A stretch of DNA of 64,000 bases from an uncultured Oscillospiraceae bacterium (GTDB lineage Bacteria; Bacillota; Clostridia; Oscillospirales; Ruminococcaceae): assembly GCA_910579545.1 (NCBI GenBank), contig CAJTVI010000006.1, positions 12,110 through 76,109 of the forward strand, given 5' to 3'. Position numbers and translations under genes: made by a program. This document shows positions 32,938-41,375 of the stretch, in pieces. Each line of letters starts with the position of its first letter. The stretch's first letter is position 1. The notes beneath the pieces were generated by a model. It made no database searches and was not told the origin of the DNA. It saw nothing but the letters and a program-made list of their open reading frames with translations.

Positions 32938-33894
32938 ATGGATCTCTCCAAACTGATCAACAAGGCAGCGGAACAGCCGCAGGCTGAGGCCGCGGCACAG
33001 CAGACCCCCAAAGAGGAATACGCTGCCCTGAAAAAAGCCGAACGCGAGGATGCCTGGGCGCGGGTGGACGCCACCGCAGAGGCTGTGTTCAAGGATGGAG
33101 CCTCAATGCAGGCGTGGCTTGATTTTGCGGCCGCCTGTACCCCGCAGAGTACCCGCAACCTCCTGATCCTGTATAACCAGAACCCGGCCATCCGCCACCC
33201 GCGCACCTTTGACAAGTGGAAAGAGGCGGGCCGGTCGGTACTGGCGGGCGCGGCCGGCTACACCTTTTTTGCGGAGCAACGCTATACCCGCGAAGACGGC
33301 ACCCCCGCAACCGGGTATGCCCTCGTGAAAGCCTTTGACATCTCCCAGACCCGCGGCCCACAGCCAGCGGCCGAGACCCCGCGCGAGCCGGAGGAACTGC
33401 TGGCGGCTTTGATCGAACAAAGCCCTGTCCGGCTGGAGCTCTCCGACCAGCTGCCGGACAAGGTACAGGCGCAGTATGTGCCGGCCCAGCACACCATCTT
33501 TGTGCGCAACAACATGGAGGCCGGGACGGCATTCTGCGCCATCGCCCGTGAGCAGGCCCATGCCAGCTTTGACACGGTGGGCCGGGGCTATACCCGGCAG
33601 GCGTTTGCGGCGCAGAGTTATTGCGCGGCCTACATCGCCGCCAAAAAGTTTGGGATCGACACATCTGCCTTCCGGTTTGACAAGGTGTGCGAACTCGGCA
33701 CAGGGCTGGACACCCAGAGCAAGCGCAGTTTCCTCAGCGACGTCAAGTCCGCGGCATACACGGTCAGCCGCGGCATCCGGCGCAGCTTCCGCGAGATGGA
33801 GCAGATGATCCAGCCGGATGCGTTCCCGGTTGCTGATCAGCCCCGGCTCGCGAAAGCAAAGGCGGAAAAAAGCAGGGACGCCGGGAGCCGCTGA
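32938..33894 (+). CDS. ArdC-like antirestriction/ssDNA-binding protein
   Basis: A 318-residue protein with an ArdC N-terminal-like domain (AWLDFAAACTPQSTRNLLIL, YNQNPAIRHPRTFDKWKEAG, AGYTFFAEQRYTREDG) and a metallopeptidase-like C-terminal domain. ArdC proteins protect entering DNA from restriction and bind single strands. The peptidase-like motif is degenerate: AIAREQAHASFD stands where HExxH would be expected, so catalysis is probably lost. The preceding sequence GGCAGGTAATATGC gives the ribosome site for ATG 32938. It follows the pcfB-like gene closely. Confidence 0.75.
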   Translation: MDLSKLINKAAEQPQAEAAAQQTPKEEYAALKKAEREDAWARVDATAEAVFKDGASMQAWLDFAAACTPQSTRNLLILYNQNPAIRHPRTFDKWKEAGRSVLAGAAGYTFFAEQRYTREDGTPATGYALVKAFDISQTRGPQPAAETPREPEELLAALIEQSPVRLELSDQLPDKVQAQYVPAQHTIFVRNNMEAGTAFCAIAREQAHASFDTVGRGYTRQAFAAQSYCAAYIAAKKFGIDTSAFRFDKVCELGTGLDTQSKRSFLSDVKSAAYTVSRGIRRSFREMEQMIQPDAFPVADQPRLAKAKAEKSRDAGSR

Positions 33895-33993
33895 GAGTTT
33901 TCCGTTTGTTTTCAATTGGAGGATAGCCATATCGCAGTCTTTGTGATATGGTTGGCTCAGAAGAAAACAGCCTGGATATAGGGGGGATATGAC

Positions 33994-34272
33994 ATGGAAA
34001 AAGAGCGGCTGTTCAGGATGACCGAAACGGAGCAGTGTGTGCTGGTGGCGGCACTCAAAAATAGCCCTGGCCCGGCCAGCGATCTGGCCAGCCGGGCGGC
34101 GTCTGCACCCAAGCGCAAACTGTACCTTGACACCGAGGAGTACCGGCAGGCGCTGCACGGCCTCAATCAGCTGCGCACCGACTACATGGCGGCGGGGCAT
34201 TACAGCGACGGCATCGATGCGGTCATGCTTAAACTCACAAAATCCAAATATCGCCGCGCGCCCGCACGGTGA
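33994..34272 (+). CDS. hypothetical ICE protein
   Basis: A 92-residue charged protein starting at ATG 33994 after GGGGGGATATGAC: MEKERLFRMTETEQCVLVAA, then ASAPKRKLYLDTEEYRQALH and QLRTDYMAAGHYSDGIDAVM. It looks soluble and helical. I do not recognise the family, but genes of this size are usual at this point in Tn1549-like elements. A promoter and small RNA candidate follow directly. Confidence 0.65.
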   Translation: MEKERLFRMTETEQCVLVAALKNSPGPASDLASRAASAPKRKLYLDTEEYRQALHGLNQLRTDYMAAGHYSDGIDAVMLKLTKSKYRRAPAR

Positions 34273-34281
34273 ATGTCCGGC

Positions 34282-34310
34282 TTGACAAAATCCGATGCGG
34301 AGGGTATACT
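34282..34310 (+). promoter_or_regulatory. near-consensus sigma-A promoter of small RNA
   Basis: TTGACA (34282-34287), 17-base spacer, TATACT (34305-34310), inside a 488-base stretch without a gene. Confidence 0.85.
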
Positions 34311-34316
34311 ACAAAC

Positions 34317-34417
34317 AGAAAAGGGCGCTGCGACAAGCGGTTAGCCCGGAGTTAGAGTAAGGTACTCAAGAATAACCTGAGAAGCCGTCACCCTGGCCGG
34401 TGGCGGTTTCTGCGTTT
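34317..34417 (+). ncRNA. candidate small RNA (possible type I antitoxin-like RNA)
   Basis: Starts seven bases after a strong promoter, contains no credible ORF and ends in a 12-bp hairpin GAAGCCGTCACC-CTGGCC-GGTGGCGGTTTC (34381-34410). The sequence resembles, from memory, RNAs that lie opposite small holin-like toxin genes in gut Firmicutes; no toxin ORF is seen here, so it may be a solo or repurposed RNA. Confidence 0.55.
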
Positions 34418-34440
34418 CACGATGATGGTCACCGTGAACC

Positions 34441-34562
34441 CTCCAAAATGGAGTGTAATACGCATGAGCCTCACCCCCTTTCGGGGTGGGGTGGCCAACC
34501 GCCTGTATCGTCGCAATGGACTGCACTCCATTCAAAAAGCCCGGCCGATGGCCAGGCTTTTC
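34441..34562 (+). ncRNA. structured leader region with alternative hairpins
   Basis: AATGGAGTG (34447-34455) can pair with CACTCCATT (34525-34533) around an inner CACCCC-CTTT-CGGGGTG hairpin, or locally with CTCC just upstream (CTCC-AAAA-TGGAG). A terminator-like AAAAGCCCGGCC-GAT-GGCCAGGCTTTT (34536-34562) follows. A conserved structured RNA or attenuator ahead of the PAPS-reductase-like gene is suggested; the short frames here are probably not coding. Confidence 0.45.
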
Positions 34563-34705
34563 TCGTTCCGCTCCGTCATTGCTCCTCTTCCCCACGAAAC
34601 CTTGCTTCGCAAGTTTCCGCGGGGACCCCATGGCACAGCACTCTTATCCCTTCCGGGGCAAATCCACTGTACCAACCGTTGTCGTATTTTGTCAATCTTT
34701 CGCCG

Positions 34706-34738
34706 CCCCCACTTCCCCGCCGGGAAGTGGGGGCTTTT
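34706..34738 (+). terminator. rho-independent terminator directly before PAPS-reductase-like gene
   Basis: CCCCCACTTCCC-CGCC-GGGAAGTGGGGG followed by CTTTTTG, a perfect 12-bp stem ending only 12 bases before the GAGGAGGGG ribosome site of the next gene, a layout typical of attenuation. Confidence 0.85.
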
Positions 34739-34760
34739 TGTTTTTTCTGAGGAGGGGTCT

Positions 34761-35548
34761 TTGAGAAAAAAGTAAGATATATTGCTTCCCTGTCCGGGGG
34801 AAAAGACTCGACCGCAATGGTGCTGCGTCTCCTGGCAGAAAACTGGCCGCTGGACGAGATCATCTTCTGTGACACCGGCATGGAGTTCCCGCAGATGTAT
34901 GGGCATCTCGACCGGCTGGAAAAGCATATCGGTAAGCCAATCACCCGGCTGAAAGCGCCCGCATCCTTTGAATACTACTTCTATGAGTATATGCCGCAGC
35001 GGAAAAACCCCACGCTGCTGGACAAGCGCGGCAAAAGCTGGCCTGGCCCGCTGAACCGCTGGTGTACCGGGCTCCTGAAAACCCGGATCATTGACGCCTA
35101 TCTGAAAGAGCGGTATGGACAGGATGCACTCATCCAGTACATCGGCATCGCCGCGGATGAGCCGGAGCGGGTAAAGGAGCACCGCTATCCGCTCGTAGAA
35201 TGGGGCATGACCGAGGCCGACTGCCTGCGATACTGCCGGGAGCGCGGGTTTGACTGGGGCGGGCTGTACGATGTGTTCAAGCGTGTGTCCTGCTGGTGCT
35301 GCCCATTGCAGCCGCTGGAGGAACTGCGCAGGCTGCGAATCCATTTCCCTGATTTGTGGGATAGGCTGCGGTACATGGATGACCACACATGGCGGCAGTT
35401 TCGCAAGGATTACTCTGTGCATCAGCTTGACCAGCGTTTCCAACTGGAGGAAGAATGGCTCCGCAAGGGCCTGTCCATCACGGGCAGGCCCTTTTACCTT
35501 GCCCTGCAAAAGGAATTGGACCGGCAGAAAGGAGTTGACGAGCGATGA
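34761..35548 (+). CDS. PAPS-reductase-like PP-loop protein, frameshift at start
   Basis: A protein of about 260 residues of the phosphoadenosine-phosphosulfate-reductase/PP-loop family: RYIASLSGGKDSTAMVLRLL carries the SGGKDS PP-loop, followed by DEIIFCDTGMEFPQMYGHLD and a cysteine pair in RVSCWCCPLQPLEELRRLR. Start: GGAGG (34751-34755), five bases, then TTG AGA AAA AAG TAA, i.e. only four codons. A -1 shift on the heptamer A AAA AAG enters the frame AAA AAA GTA AGA TAT that encodes the PP-loop. The first in-frame ATG (34817) would delete the PP-loop. Either programmed frameshifting or an A7-to-A6 contraction explains this. The coupling-protein gene overlaps its stop. Confidence 0.8.
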
Positions 35549-37365
35549 ACCGCAGGCAAACCCCGTGGTGGGTCTGGCTGCTCCCTCTGCCGCTCGTATG
35601 GTGGACGGCGCTGTGCTTTGCCGCCTGTTGGCGGCCGGGGGAAAATCTCTTTTACCAACTGGAAAGGATCACGGCGGCCCTCAGCGACCCGGCAGCCATC
35701 CGTTGGACACAGGGCGCGCCCCGCGCCCTGTTCGGGTTCACACTGGTGTATGCCGTCTGCGTTTTTGTCTTTGTCTCCAGCGTCAAAAATACCCGCCGCG
35801 GCGAGGAACACGGCTCGGCCAAGTGGGGCAATGTGTTCGCCATTGCCAAGCGGTATATGGATCACAAGCGCCCCGGCCAGAACCTCATCCTGACCCAGCA
35901 CTTCCAGATCAGCATGGACGGCCACAAGCATCAGCACAATACCCACGTCCTCGTCATCGGCGGCTCCGGTGCGGGCAAGAGCCGGTCGTATGCTATCCCC
36001 AATGTGCTGACCTGTGGGGACTGCTCCATGCTTGTCTGTGACCCCAAGGCCGAGATCCTCCGCAAGACCGGCGCGGCGCTCAAAGGCCACGGCTTTGAGG
36101 TGCGGGTGTTTGACCTCATCGACCCGGACAGCTCCTTTTGCTACAACCCCCTCGCCTATGTCCGGGACGATAAGGACGTCCTGCGACTGATCGAGACCCT
36201 CATCCAATCCACTACCCCACCGGGTTCTCAAAGCTCTGACCCGTTTTGGCAGAAATCCGAGACAGCCCTGCTGCAGGCGCTGGTGCTCTACCTCATGCAC
36301 TACGCCCCGCCCGAGGAACAAAACTTCGCTACGGTCATGGAGATGCTGGCGGCGGCCGAGGTCAAGGAGGAAGATGACGATTTCGAGTCCCCACTCGACA
36401 TCCTGTTTGCGCGGCTCGAGATGCGCGACCCGGAGAGCATTGCCCTCAAGCAGTATCGCATTTTCAAGATGGGCGCGGCCAAGACGGTCAAGAGCATCCT
36501 CATCAGCGTGGGCGTGAGGCTGGCGGCGTTCAATTTGCCGCAGATTGCAAAGCTGACGTGTCTGGATGAACTCCATCTTGAGGAGATGGGGGAGAAACGG
36601 ATCGCCCTGTTCTGCTGCATCCCGGACAGCGACCGCTCGCTCAACTATCTGGTGGGTATGCTCATTGGGCAGCTCATCCAGACATTGTATTTTGTAGCGG
36701 ATCGCAAATACAAAGGCCGCCTGCCAGTGCCGGTGCATCTGCTCATCGACGAGGCCCCGAACATCGCCCTGCCCACCGACAACTTCCTGCCTTGGCTCGC
36801 CACCATGCGCAGCCGCAACATCTTTTGCAGCTACATTGCGCAGAATATGGCGCAGCTCAAAGGGCAGTTCAAGGATCAATGGGAATCGCTGGTGGGCCTT
36901 TGTGACGAGTTCCTTTTCACCGGGGGAAATGAAAAAGAAACGCACAAGTATGTATCCGAACTCATGGGCAGAGAGACGCTGGACACCAACACCTATGGCC
37001 GGACCCGTGGTCGGAACGGCAGCTATTCGACCAACGACCAGCAGGCCGGCCGTGAATTGCTCACGCCAGACGAGGTGCGGATGCTCGGCCCGCGCAAGGC
37101 AATCCTGTTTGTACGGGGCGAGCGGCCCATGCTGGACGATAAGTACGACCTCATGCGCCACCCGCACATCCGCGAAACTGAGGACGGCGGCGCGCCGCCC
37201 TACGATTATACCGCCGCGCGTCTGGCACAGGGGGATCTCGCCGGTGCGCCGGAGGATTACGAACTGCTCGACATGGACGATTTTTTGCCGGAACCGTCTG
37301 CGCCGGGCACATTGCATTTTTCCGTCCAGAGGGGCGGAAATCAAAGAACAGGAGGAAGCGAATGA
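35545..37365 (+). CDS. VirD4/TraG-family type IV coupling protein
   Basis: A 606-residue coupling ATPase that delivers the relaxosome to the secretion channel. Seen: two N-terminal membrane segments (WVWLLPLPLVWWTALCFAAC; LFGFTLVYAVCVFVFVSS), Walker A VIGGSGAGKSRSYAIPN near residue 140, the TraG/VirD4 pattern SMLVCDPKAEILRKTG, Walker B VHLLIDEAPNIALP near 400 and LATMRSRNIFCSYIAQNMAQ. ATG overlaps the preceding stop and the next gene overlaps its own stop (ATGA), so the transfer genes form one operon. Confidence 0.93.
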   Translation: MNRRQTPWWVWLLPLPLVWWTALCFAACWRPGENLFYQLERITAALSDPAAIRWTQGAPRALFGFTLVYAVCVFVFVSSVKNTRRGEEHGSAKWGNVFAIAKRYMDHKRPGQNLILTQHFQISMDGHKHQHNTHVLVIGGSGAGKSRSYAIPNVLTCGDCSMLVCDPKAEILRKTGAALKGHGFEVRVFDLIDPDSSFCYNPLAYVRDDKDVLRLIETLIQSTTPPGSQSSDPFWQKSETALLQALVLYLMHYAPPEEQNFATVMEMLAAAEVKEEDDDFESPLDILFARLEMRDPESIALKQYRIFKMGAAKTVKSILISVGVRLAAFNLPQIAKLTCLDELHLEEMGEKRIALFCCIPDSDRSLNYLVGMLIGQLIQTLYFVADRKYKGRLPVPVHLLIDEAPNIALPTDNFLPWLATMRSRNIFCSYIAQNMAQLKGQFKDQWESLVGLCDEFLFTGGNEKETHKYVSELMGRETLDTNTYGRTRGRNGSYSTNDQQAGRELLTPDEVRMLGPRKAILFVRGERPMLDDKYDLMRHPHIRETEDGGAPPYDYTAARLAQGDLAGAPEDYELLDMDDFLPEPSAPGTLHFSVQRGGNQRTGGSE

Positions 37366-37745
37366 AACAAAAGAAAAACTGTACTGCAAAAAGCAGTGGC
37401 CCCCTCGGGGAAATGCTGACGCCGCTGCACCGCAAGGCGGACACGTTCAAACGTTCCTATCGGATGCTGGCGGCGGCTTTTGCCATGACTGTGCTGCTGA
37501 CCACCCCGGCCTTTGCCACGGGCGGCGACCCGCTGGCTGTGATCAACAACCTGACTGCCTTTATCTTTTCCCTGATCCGCGCGGTGGGCATGATCCTGCT
37601 GGGCTGGGGGATCGTGCAGGTGGGCCTGTCGCTGCAGAGCCACGACCCAAGCCAGCGGTCGCAGGGGTTCCTCACGCTGGCGGGCGGCTTGATCGTGACG
37701 TTTGCAAAGGAGATTCTCGACCTGATCACCGGCACAGCAGTATGA
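37362..37745 (+). CDS. Maff2-family protein (VirB2-like membrane subunit)
   Basis: A 127-residue membrane protein of the Maff2 family, found just downstream of the coupling protein in ICEs of this type. Residues 30-50 (YRMLAAAFAMTVLLTTPAFA) look like a signal or first membrane segment, followed by DPLAVINNLTAFIFSLIRAV, GMILLGWGIVQVGLSLQSHD and FLTLAGGLIVTFAKEILDLI. Size and two hydrophobic segments resemble VirB2 pilin-type subunits. Start ATG overlaps the coupling-protein stop. Confidence 0.85.
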   Translation: MKQKKNCTAKSSGPLGEMLTPLHRKADTFKRSYRMLAAAFAMTVLLTTPAFATGGDPLAVINNLTAFIFSLIRAVGMILLGWGIVQVGLSLQSHDPSQRSQGFLTLAGGLIVTFAKEILDLITGTAV

Positions 37746-37775
37746 GAGGTGTGCGGAGAAAAGAGGTGATGGCCT

Positions 37776-38615
37776 GTGGGTGACAACGCATGGATCATCG
37801 ACAATCTCAACGCTGCGCTGGAAACCTGGAACTCGAAGCTGGCCGAGCTCTGGCAGCTTTTGACCCAAAGCCCGCAGGGGTTCCGGGGCGGCGGCATCTG
37901 GCAGGTGGTGCTTGGCATCCACGGCGCGCTGAAAGGCATCGGGCTCGGCCTGCTGGTGCTGTTCTTTGCGGCCGGGGTCATCCAAACCTGCGGCAGCCTG
38001 GCTGAGACCCGCCGCCCCGAGCGGGCGCTGGGCCTGTTCGTCCGGTTCGTGCTGGCCAAGGCCGCCGTGCAGTATGGCCTCGACCTCATGCTGGCGGTGT
38101 TTGAAATCGCGCAGGGGACGGTGTCCAGCATTATGTCCGCCTCCGGCGTGGGCGGGCTTTCCGGCGCGGCGCTGCCGCAGGAGGTCATCGACAAGGTGGC
38201 GCAGGTCGGCTTCTGGCAGAGCATCCCGCTCTGGGCGGTCACCCTTTTGGGCGGGCTGTTCATTACGGTGCTGTCTTTCATCATGATTTTGACCTTCTAC
38301 GGCCGGATGTTCCGGCTCTACATTTTCGCGGCTATTGCCCCGATCCCGCTGGCCGCCTTTGCCGGGCAGCCAAGCGCAAACATCGGGCGCAGCTTCCTCA
38401 AAAGCTATGCAGGGGTGTGTCTCGAGGGCGCAGTGATCGCTCTCGCCTGTGTGATCTTTTCAGCCATGGCCAGTGCGCCGCCCGCCATTGCAGGCGGGGT
38501 TTCTGCGGTCACAGCCGTTTGGAGCTATGTGGCGGAACTGATTTTCAACCTGCTTGTGCTGGTGGGGGCCATCAAGGCCAGCGACCGGATCGTCAAAGAG
38601 ATGATGGGGCTTTAA
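37776..38615 (+). CDS. VirB6/TrbL-like conjugal membrane protein
   Basis: A 279-residue polytopic membrane protein with about six hydrophobic segments (GIGLGLLVLFFAAGVIQTCG, IPLWAVTLLGGLFITVLSF, RMFRLYIFAAIAPIPLAAFA, GVCLEGAVIALACVIFSAMA), the pattern of VirB6/TrbL proteins that form the inner-membrane channel. The segment IAPIPLAAFAGQPSANIGRS-FLKSY is characteristic of the Gram-positive members. GTG start at 37776 follows AGAGGTGATGGCCT. It lies between Maff2 and PrgI in the usual order. Confidence 0.88.
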   Translation: MGDNAWIIDNLNAALETWNSKLAELWQLLTQSPQGFRGGGIWQVVLGIHGALKGIGLGLLVLFFAAGVIQTCGSLAETRRPERALGLFVRFVLAKAAVQYGLDLMLAVFEIAQGTVSSIMSASGVGGLSGAALPQEVIDKVAQVGFWQSIPLWAVTLLGGLFITVLSFIMILTFYGRMFRLYIFAAIAPIPLAAFAGQPSANIGRSFLKSYAGVCLEGAVIALACVIFSAMASAPPAIAGGVSAVTAVWSYVAELIFNLLVLVGAIKASDRIVKEMMGL

Positions 38616-38641
38616 GATTTTGGAAGAATGGAGGGATACGC

Positions 38642-39016
38642 ATAGAAATCAAGATTCCGAAAGAGATCAGCGAATATCAGGAATCCGTATTCTTCGGCCT
38701 CGGCCTGCGGCAGTTCACCTGTTCGCTGCTGGCCGTGGCCGCGGCGGTCGGGCTGTATTTCCTGCTGGACCATGCCGTTGGCGCTGAGATCGCGGGCTGG
38801 GCCAGCGTCCTCGGCGCGGCGCCATTCGCAATCTGCGGCTTTGTCCGCTATCACGGTATGACCGCCGAGCAGACGCTGGCCGCCATCCTGCGCTCGGAGG
38901 TGTTTACCCCGCGCAGGCTCGTGTGCAAAGGAGAAAATCTGTATTACAGGGCGTTGGCCGGGCGCATTGCCGCCGGCAGAAAAAAGCCCGGCCGGGAAAC
39001 GGAGGTGGCCGCATGA
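38642..39016 (+). CDS. prgI: PrgI-family protein (VirB3-like)
   Basis: A 124-residue PrgI/VirB3-type membrane protein: EIKIPKEISEYQESVFFGLG, then RQFTCSLLAVAAAVGLYFLL and GWASVLGAAPFAICGFVRYH (two membrane helices) and the conserved MTAEQTLAAILRSEVFTPRR. Start: GGAGGG (38630-38635) is followed after six bases by ATA GAA ATC AAG at 38642, precisely where homologues begin with ATG GAA ATC AAG; no ATG, GTG or TTG lies in frame between the ribosome site and the conserved residues. An ATA start is inferred. Its stop overlaps the VirB4 ATG. Confidence 0.88.
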   Translation: MEIKIPKEISEYQESVFFGLGLRQFTCSLLAVAAAVGLYFLLDHAVGAEIAGWASVLGAAPFAICGFVRYHGMTAEQTLAAILRSEVFTPRRLVCKGENLYYRALAGRIAAGRKKPGRETEVAA

Positions 39017-41373
39017 TCAAGACCCTTGCCGCAAGTCTCAAGCGGGACAAAGAGAAATTCCGCGTCCCGCGCTCGGTGCAGGACGCCATCCCCATCCGCC
39101 GCATCTGGCCGGATGGGATTTTTCTTTGCGGGCAGGACGGCTATTCCCGCTCCTACCGGTTTACCGACATCAATTACGCGGTCGCCAGCAAGGAGGACAA
39201 GCTGGCCATGTTCCTCGATTACTCCGAGTTGCTCAACGCGCTGGATTCGGGAACCTGCGCCAAAATCACCATCCACAACCGCAAGGTGGACAAAAGCCGG
39301 TACGAGCAGGACCTGCTGTTGCCCATGAAAAAGGACGGCCTGGACGGATACCGCCGCGAGTACAACGCCATGCTGCGCTCCAAGATCACGGCCACCAGCA
39401 GCAGCGTGATGCGGGAGCAGTACCTCACCCTCTCGGCGCACAAGAAAAACATCGAGGAGGCCCGGTCGTATTTCGCCCGCGTGGGCGGTGAGATCACGGC
39501 GCGATTTGCAAAGCTGTCCTCCCAGGCCACACCGATGGACGCCGCCGAACGCCTTTCCCTGTTGCACGACTTTTTCCAAGATGGCAAACCTGCATCGTTC
39601 CCCTTTGACATAGCCGACCGCGCCAAGCTGGGCCATGGTAGCAAGGAGTGGTTCTGCCCGGACAGCATCGAGTTTTACGCCGACCATTTCAAGCTGGACG
39701 GCCGCTTTGGCCGGGTACTCTACCTGCGGGATTACGCCAGCTACATCAAGGACAGTTTTATCAACGAGCTCTGCGAGCTCGACCGCAGCCTCATGCTCTC
39801 CATCGACATTCTGCCAGTACCCACGGATGAGGCTGCGCGGGAGCTGCAAAACAAACTGCTGGGGATCGAGACCAACGTGACCAACTGGCAGCGGCGGCAG
39901 AACAATGCCAGCAACTTTTCGGCGGTCGTCCCCTATGATATGCAGCTCCAGCGGAAAGAGACCACCGAGTTTCTGGATGACCTGACCGGCCGGGATCAGC
40001 GCATGATGTTCGGCCTTGTGACGCTGGTGCATCTGGCCGACACCAAGGAGCAGTTAGATGCCGACACCGAGAGCCTGCTGGCGGTGGGCGGCAAGCACCG
40101 ATGCGAGCTCTCCACCCTGCGCTGGCAGCAGCGGGACGGCCTCGACACGGCCCTGCCGTATGGGGTGCGGCATATCCACGCTTTGCGCACCCTCACCACC
40201 GAGAGCACCGCCGTCCTCATGCCGTTCAAGGCACAAGAGCTCTGCCACCCGGACGGCATCTATTATGGCCAGAACGCCGTCTCCGGCAACATGATCCGCA
40301 TCGACCGGTCAAAGCTGCTCAACGGCCACTCGTTCCGGCTTGGTGTGTCCGGCAGCGGAAAATCCATGAGCGCCAAGGAGGAGATCGTACACATTGCCCT
40401 TGCTACCGAGGATGACATCCTTATCCTTGACCCAGAGTCGGAATTTGGCCCGCTGGCAAAGGCGCTCGGCGGCGAGGTGCTGCCCATCTCCCCGCACAGC
40501 AACGTTCACCTCAACGCGCTGGACATGGACAAAGCCTATGGCGAGGGGCAGAACCCCCTCATCGACAAGGTGCAGCTCATCCTCTCGATGTTCGAGCCGC
40601 TGGCCGAGCGGGGAACGCTCTCCGCCCGGCAGAAATCCCTGCTCGACCGCTGCGCCCGGATCACCTACGGCAGCTACCTTTGCGGGGGATGCACCGGCGA
40701 GCCGCCCACCCTGACCGACTTTCGAAATGTTCTGCTTGCCCAACCGGAGCAGGAAGCCCACGACCTGGCCCTCGCCGCAGAGCTCTACACCACCGGCAGT
40801 CTCAATGTTTTTGCCCACCAGACCAATGTGGACACCTATGCCCGCATCCTCGTGTATGACATCCGGGAACTGGACGAGCAGCTGCGGCCGGTGGGCATGG
40901 TGGTGACGCTGGACGCCATCTTCAATCGGGTGATCCGCAACTGGCGGCAGGGCAGGCGCACCTGGGTGTTCGCGGACGAGTTCTATCTCCTGTTCCGCTA
41001 TTCCTACAGTGCCGATTTCTTCTACCGGTTGTTCAAACGCCTGCGAAAATACAATGCGTATATCACGGCGGTGAGCCAGAATGTGGAAGAAATCCTGCAA
41101 TCTGACACCGCACGGCTGATGCTGGCGAACAGCGAGTTCCTCGTGATGCTCAACCAGGCCGCCACCGACCGGGACGAGCTGGCAAAGCTGCTGAGTATTT
41201 CCGAAAACCAGCTATCCCACATTACAAACGTCCCGGCCGGGCATGGGCTGATCCGCTGCGGCGGGGTGATCGTGCCGTTCCAGAATGACTTTCCCAAAGA
41301 CACGGCGCTTTACCGCTTGATGACGACCAAGCCGGACGAAGCGTGGGCGATAGAGAAGGCAGGAGGTGAATAG
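39013..41373 (+). CDS. VirB4-like conjugation ATPase
   Basis: A 786-residue VirB4/TraE-type ATPase powering the secretion channel. Seen: RRIWPDGIFLCGQDGYSRSY at the N terminus, Walker A LGVSGSGKSMSAKEE near residue 445, ILILDPESEFGPLAKALGGE, Walker B TWVFADEFYLLFRYSYS near residue 652, and AVSQNVEEILQSDTARLMLA. Start ATG at 39013 follows GGAGGTGGCCGC and overlaps the prgI stop (ATGA); the longer frame to 38923 is a shadow of prgI. Confidence 0.93.
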   Translation: MIKTLAASLKRDKEKFRVPRSVQDAIPIRRIWPDGIFLCGQDGYSRSYRFTDINYAVASKEDKLAMFLDYSELLNALDSGTCAKITIHNRKVDKSRYEQDLLLPMKKDGLDGYRREYNAMLRSKITATSSSVMREQYLTLSAHKKNIEEARSYFARVGGEITARFAKLSSQATPMDAAERLSLLHDFFQDGKPASFPFDIADRAKLGHGSKEWFCPDSIEFYADHFKLDGRFGRVLYLRDYASYIKDSFINELCELDRSLMLSIDILPVPTDEAARELQNKLLGIETNVTNWQRRQNNASNFSAVVPYDMQLQRKETTEFLDDLTGRDQRMMFGLVTLVHLADTKEQLDADTESLLAVGGKHRCELSTLRWQQRDGLDTALPYGVRHIHALRTLTTESTAVLMPFKAQELCHPDGIYYGQNAVSGNMIRIDRSKLLNGHSFRLGVSGSGKSMSAKEEIVHIALATEDDILILDPESEFGPLAKALGGEVLPISPHSNVHLNALDMDKAYGEGQNPLIDKVQLILSMFEPLAERGTLSARQKSLLDRCARITYGSYLCGGCTGEPPTLTDFRNVLLAQPEQEAHDLALAAELYTTGSLNVFAHQTNVDTYARILVYDIRELDEQLRPVGMVVTLDAIFNRVIRNWRQGRRTWVFADEFYLLFRYSYSADFFYRLFKRLRKYNAYITAVSQNVEEILQSDTARLMLANSEFLVMLNQAATDRDELAKLLSISENQLSHITNVPAGHGLIRCGGVIVPFQNDFPKDTALYRLMTTKPDEAWAIEKAGGE

Positions 41374-41375
41374 GG

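Noticed and set aside
34422..34775. 117-codon frame in the structured leader
   Set aside because: Runs through two terminator hairpins, no ribosome site, and composition follows RNA structure rather than codons.
35494..37389. 631-codon minus-strand frame
   Set aside because: Antisense shadow of the VirD4 gene.
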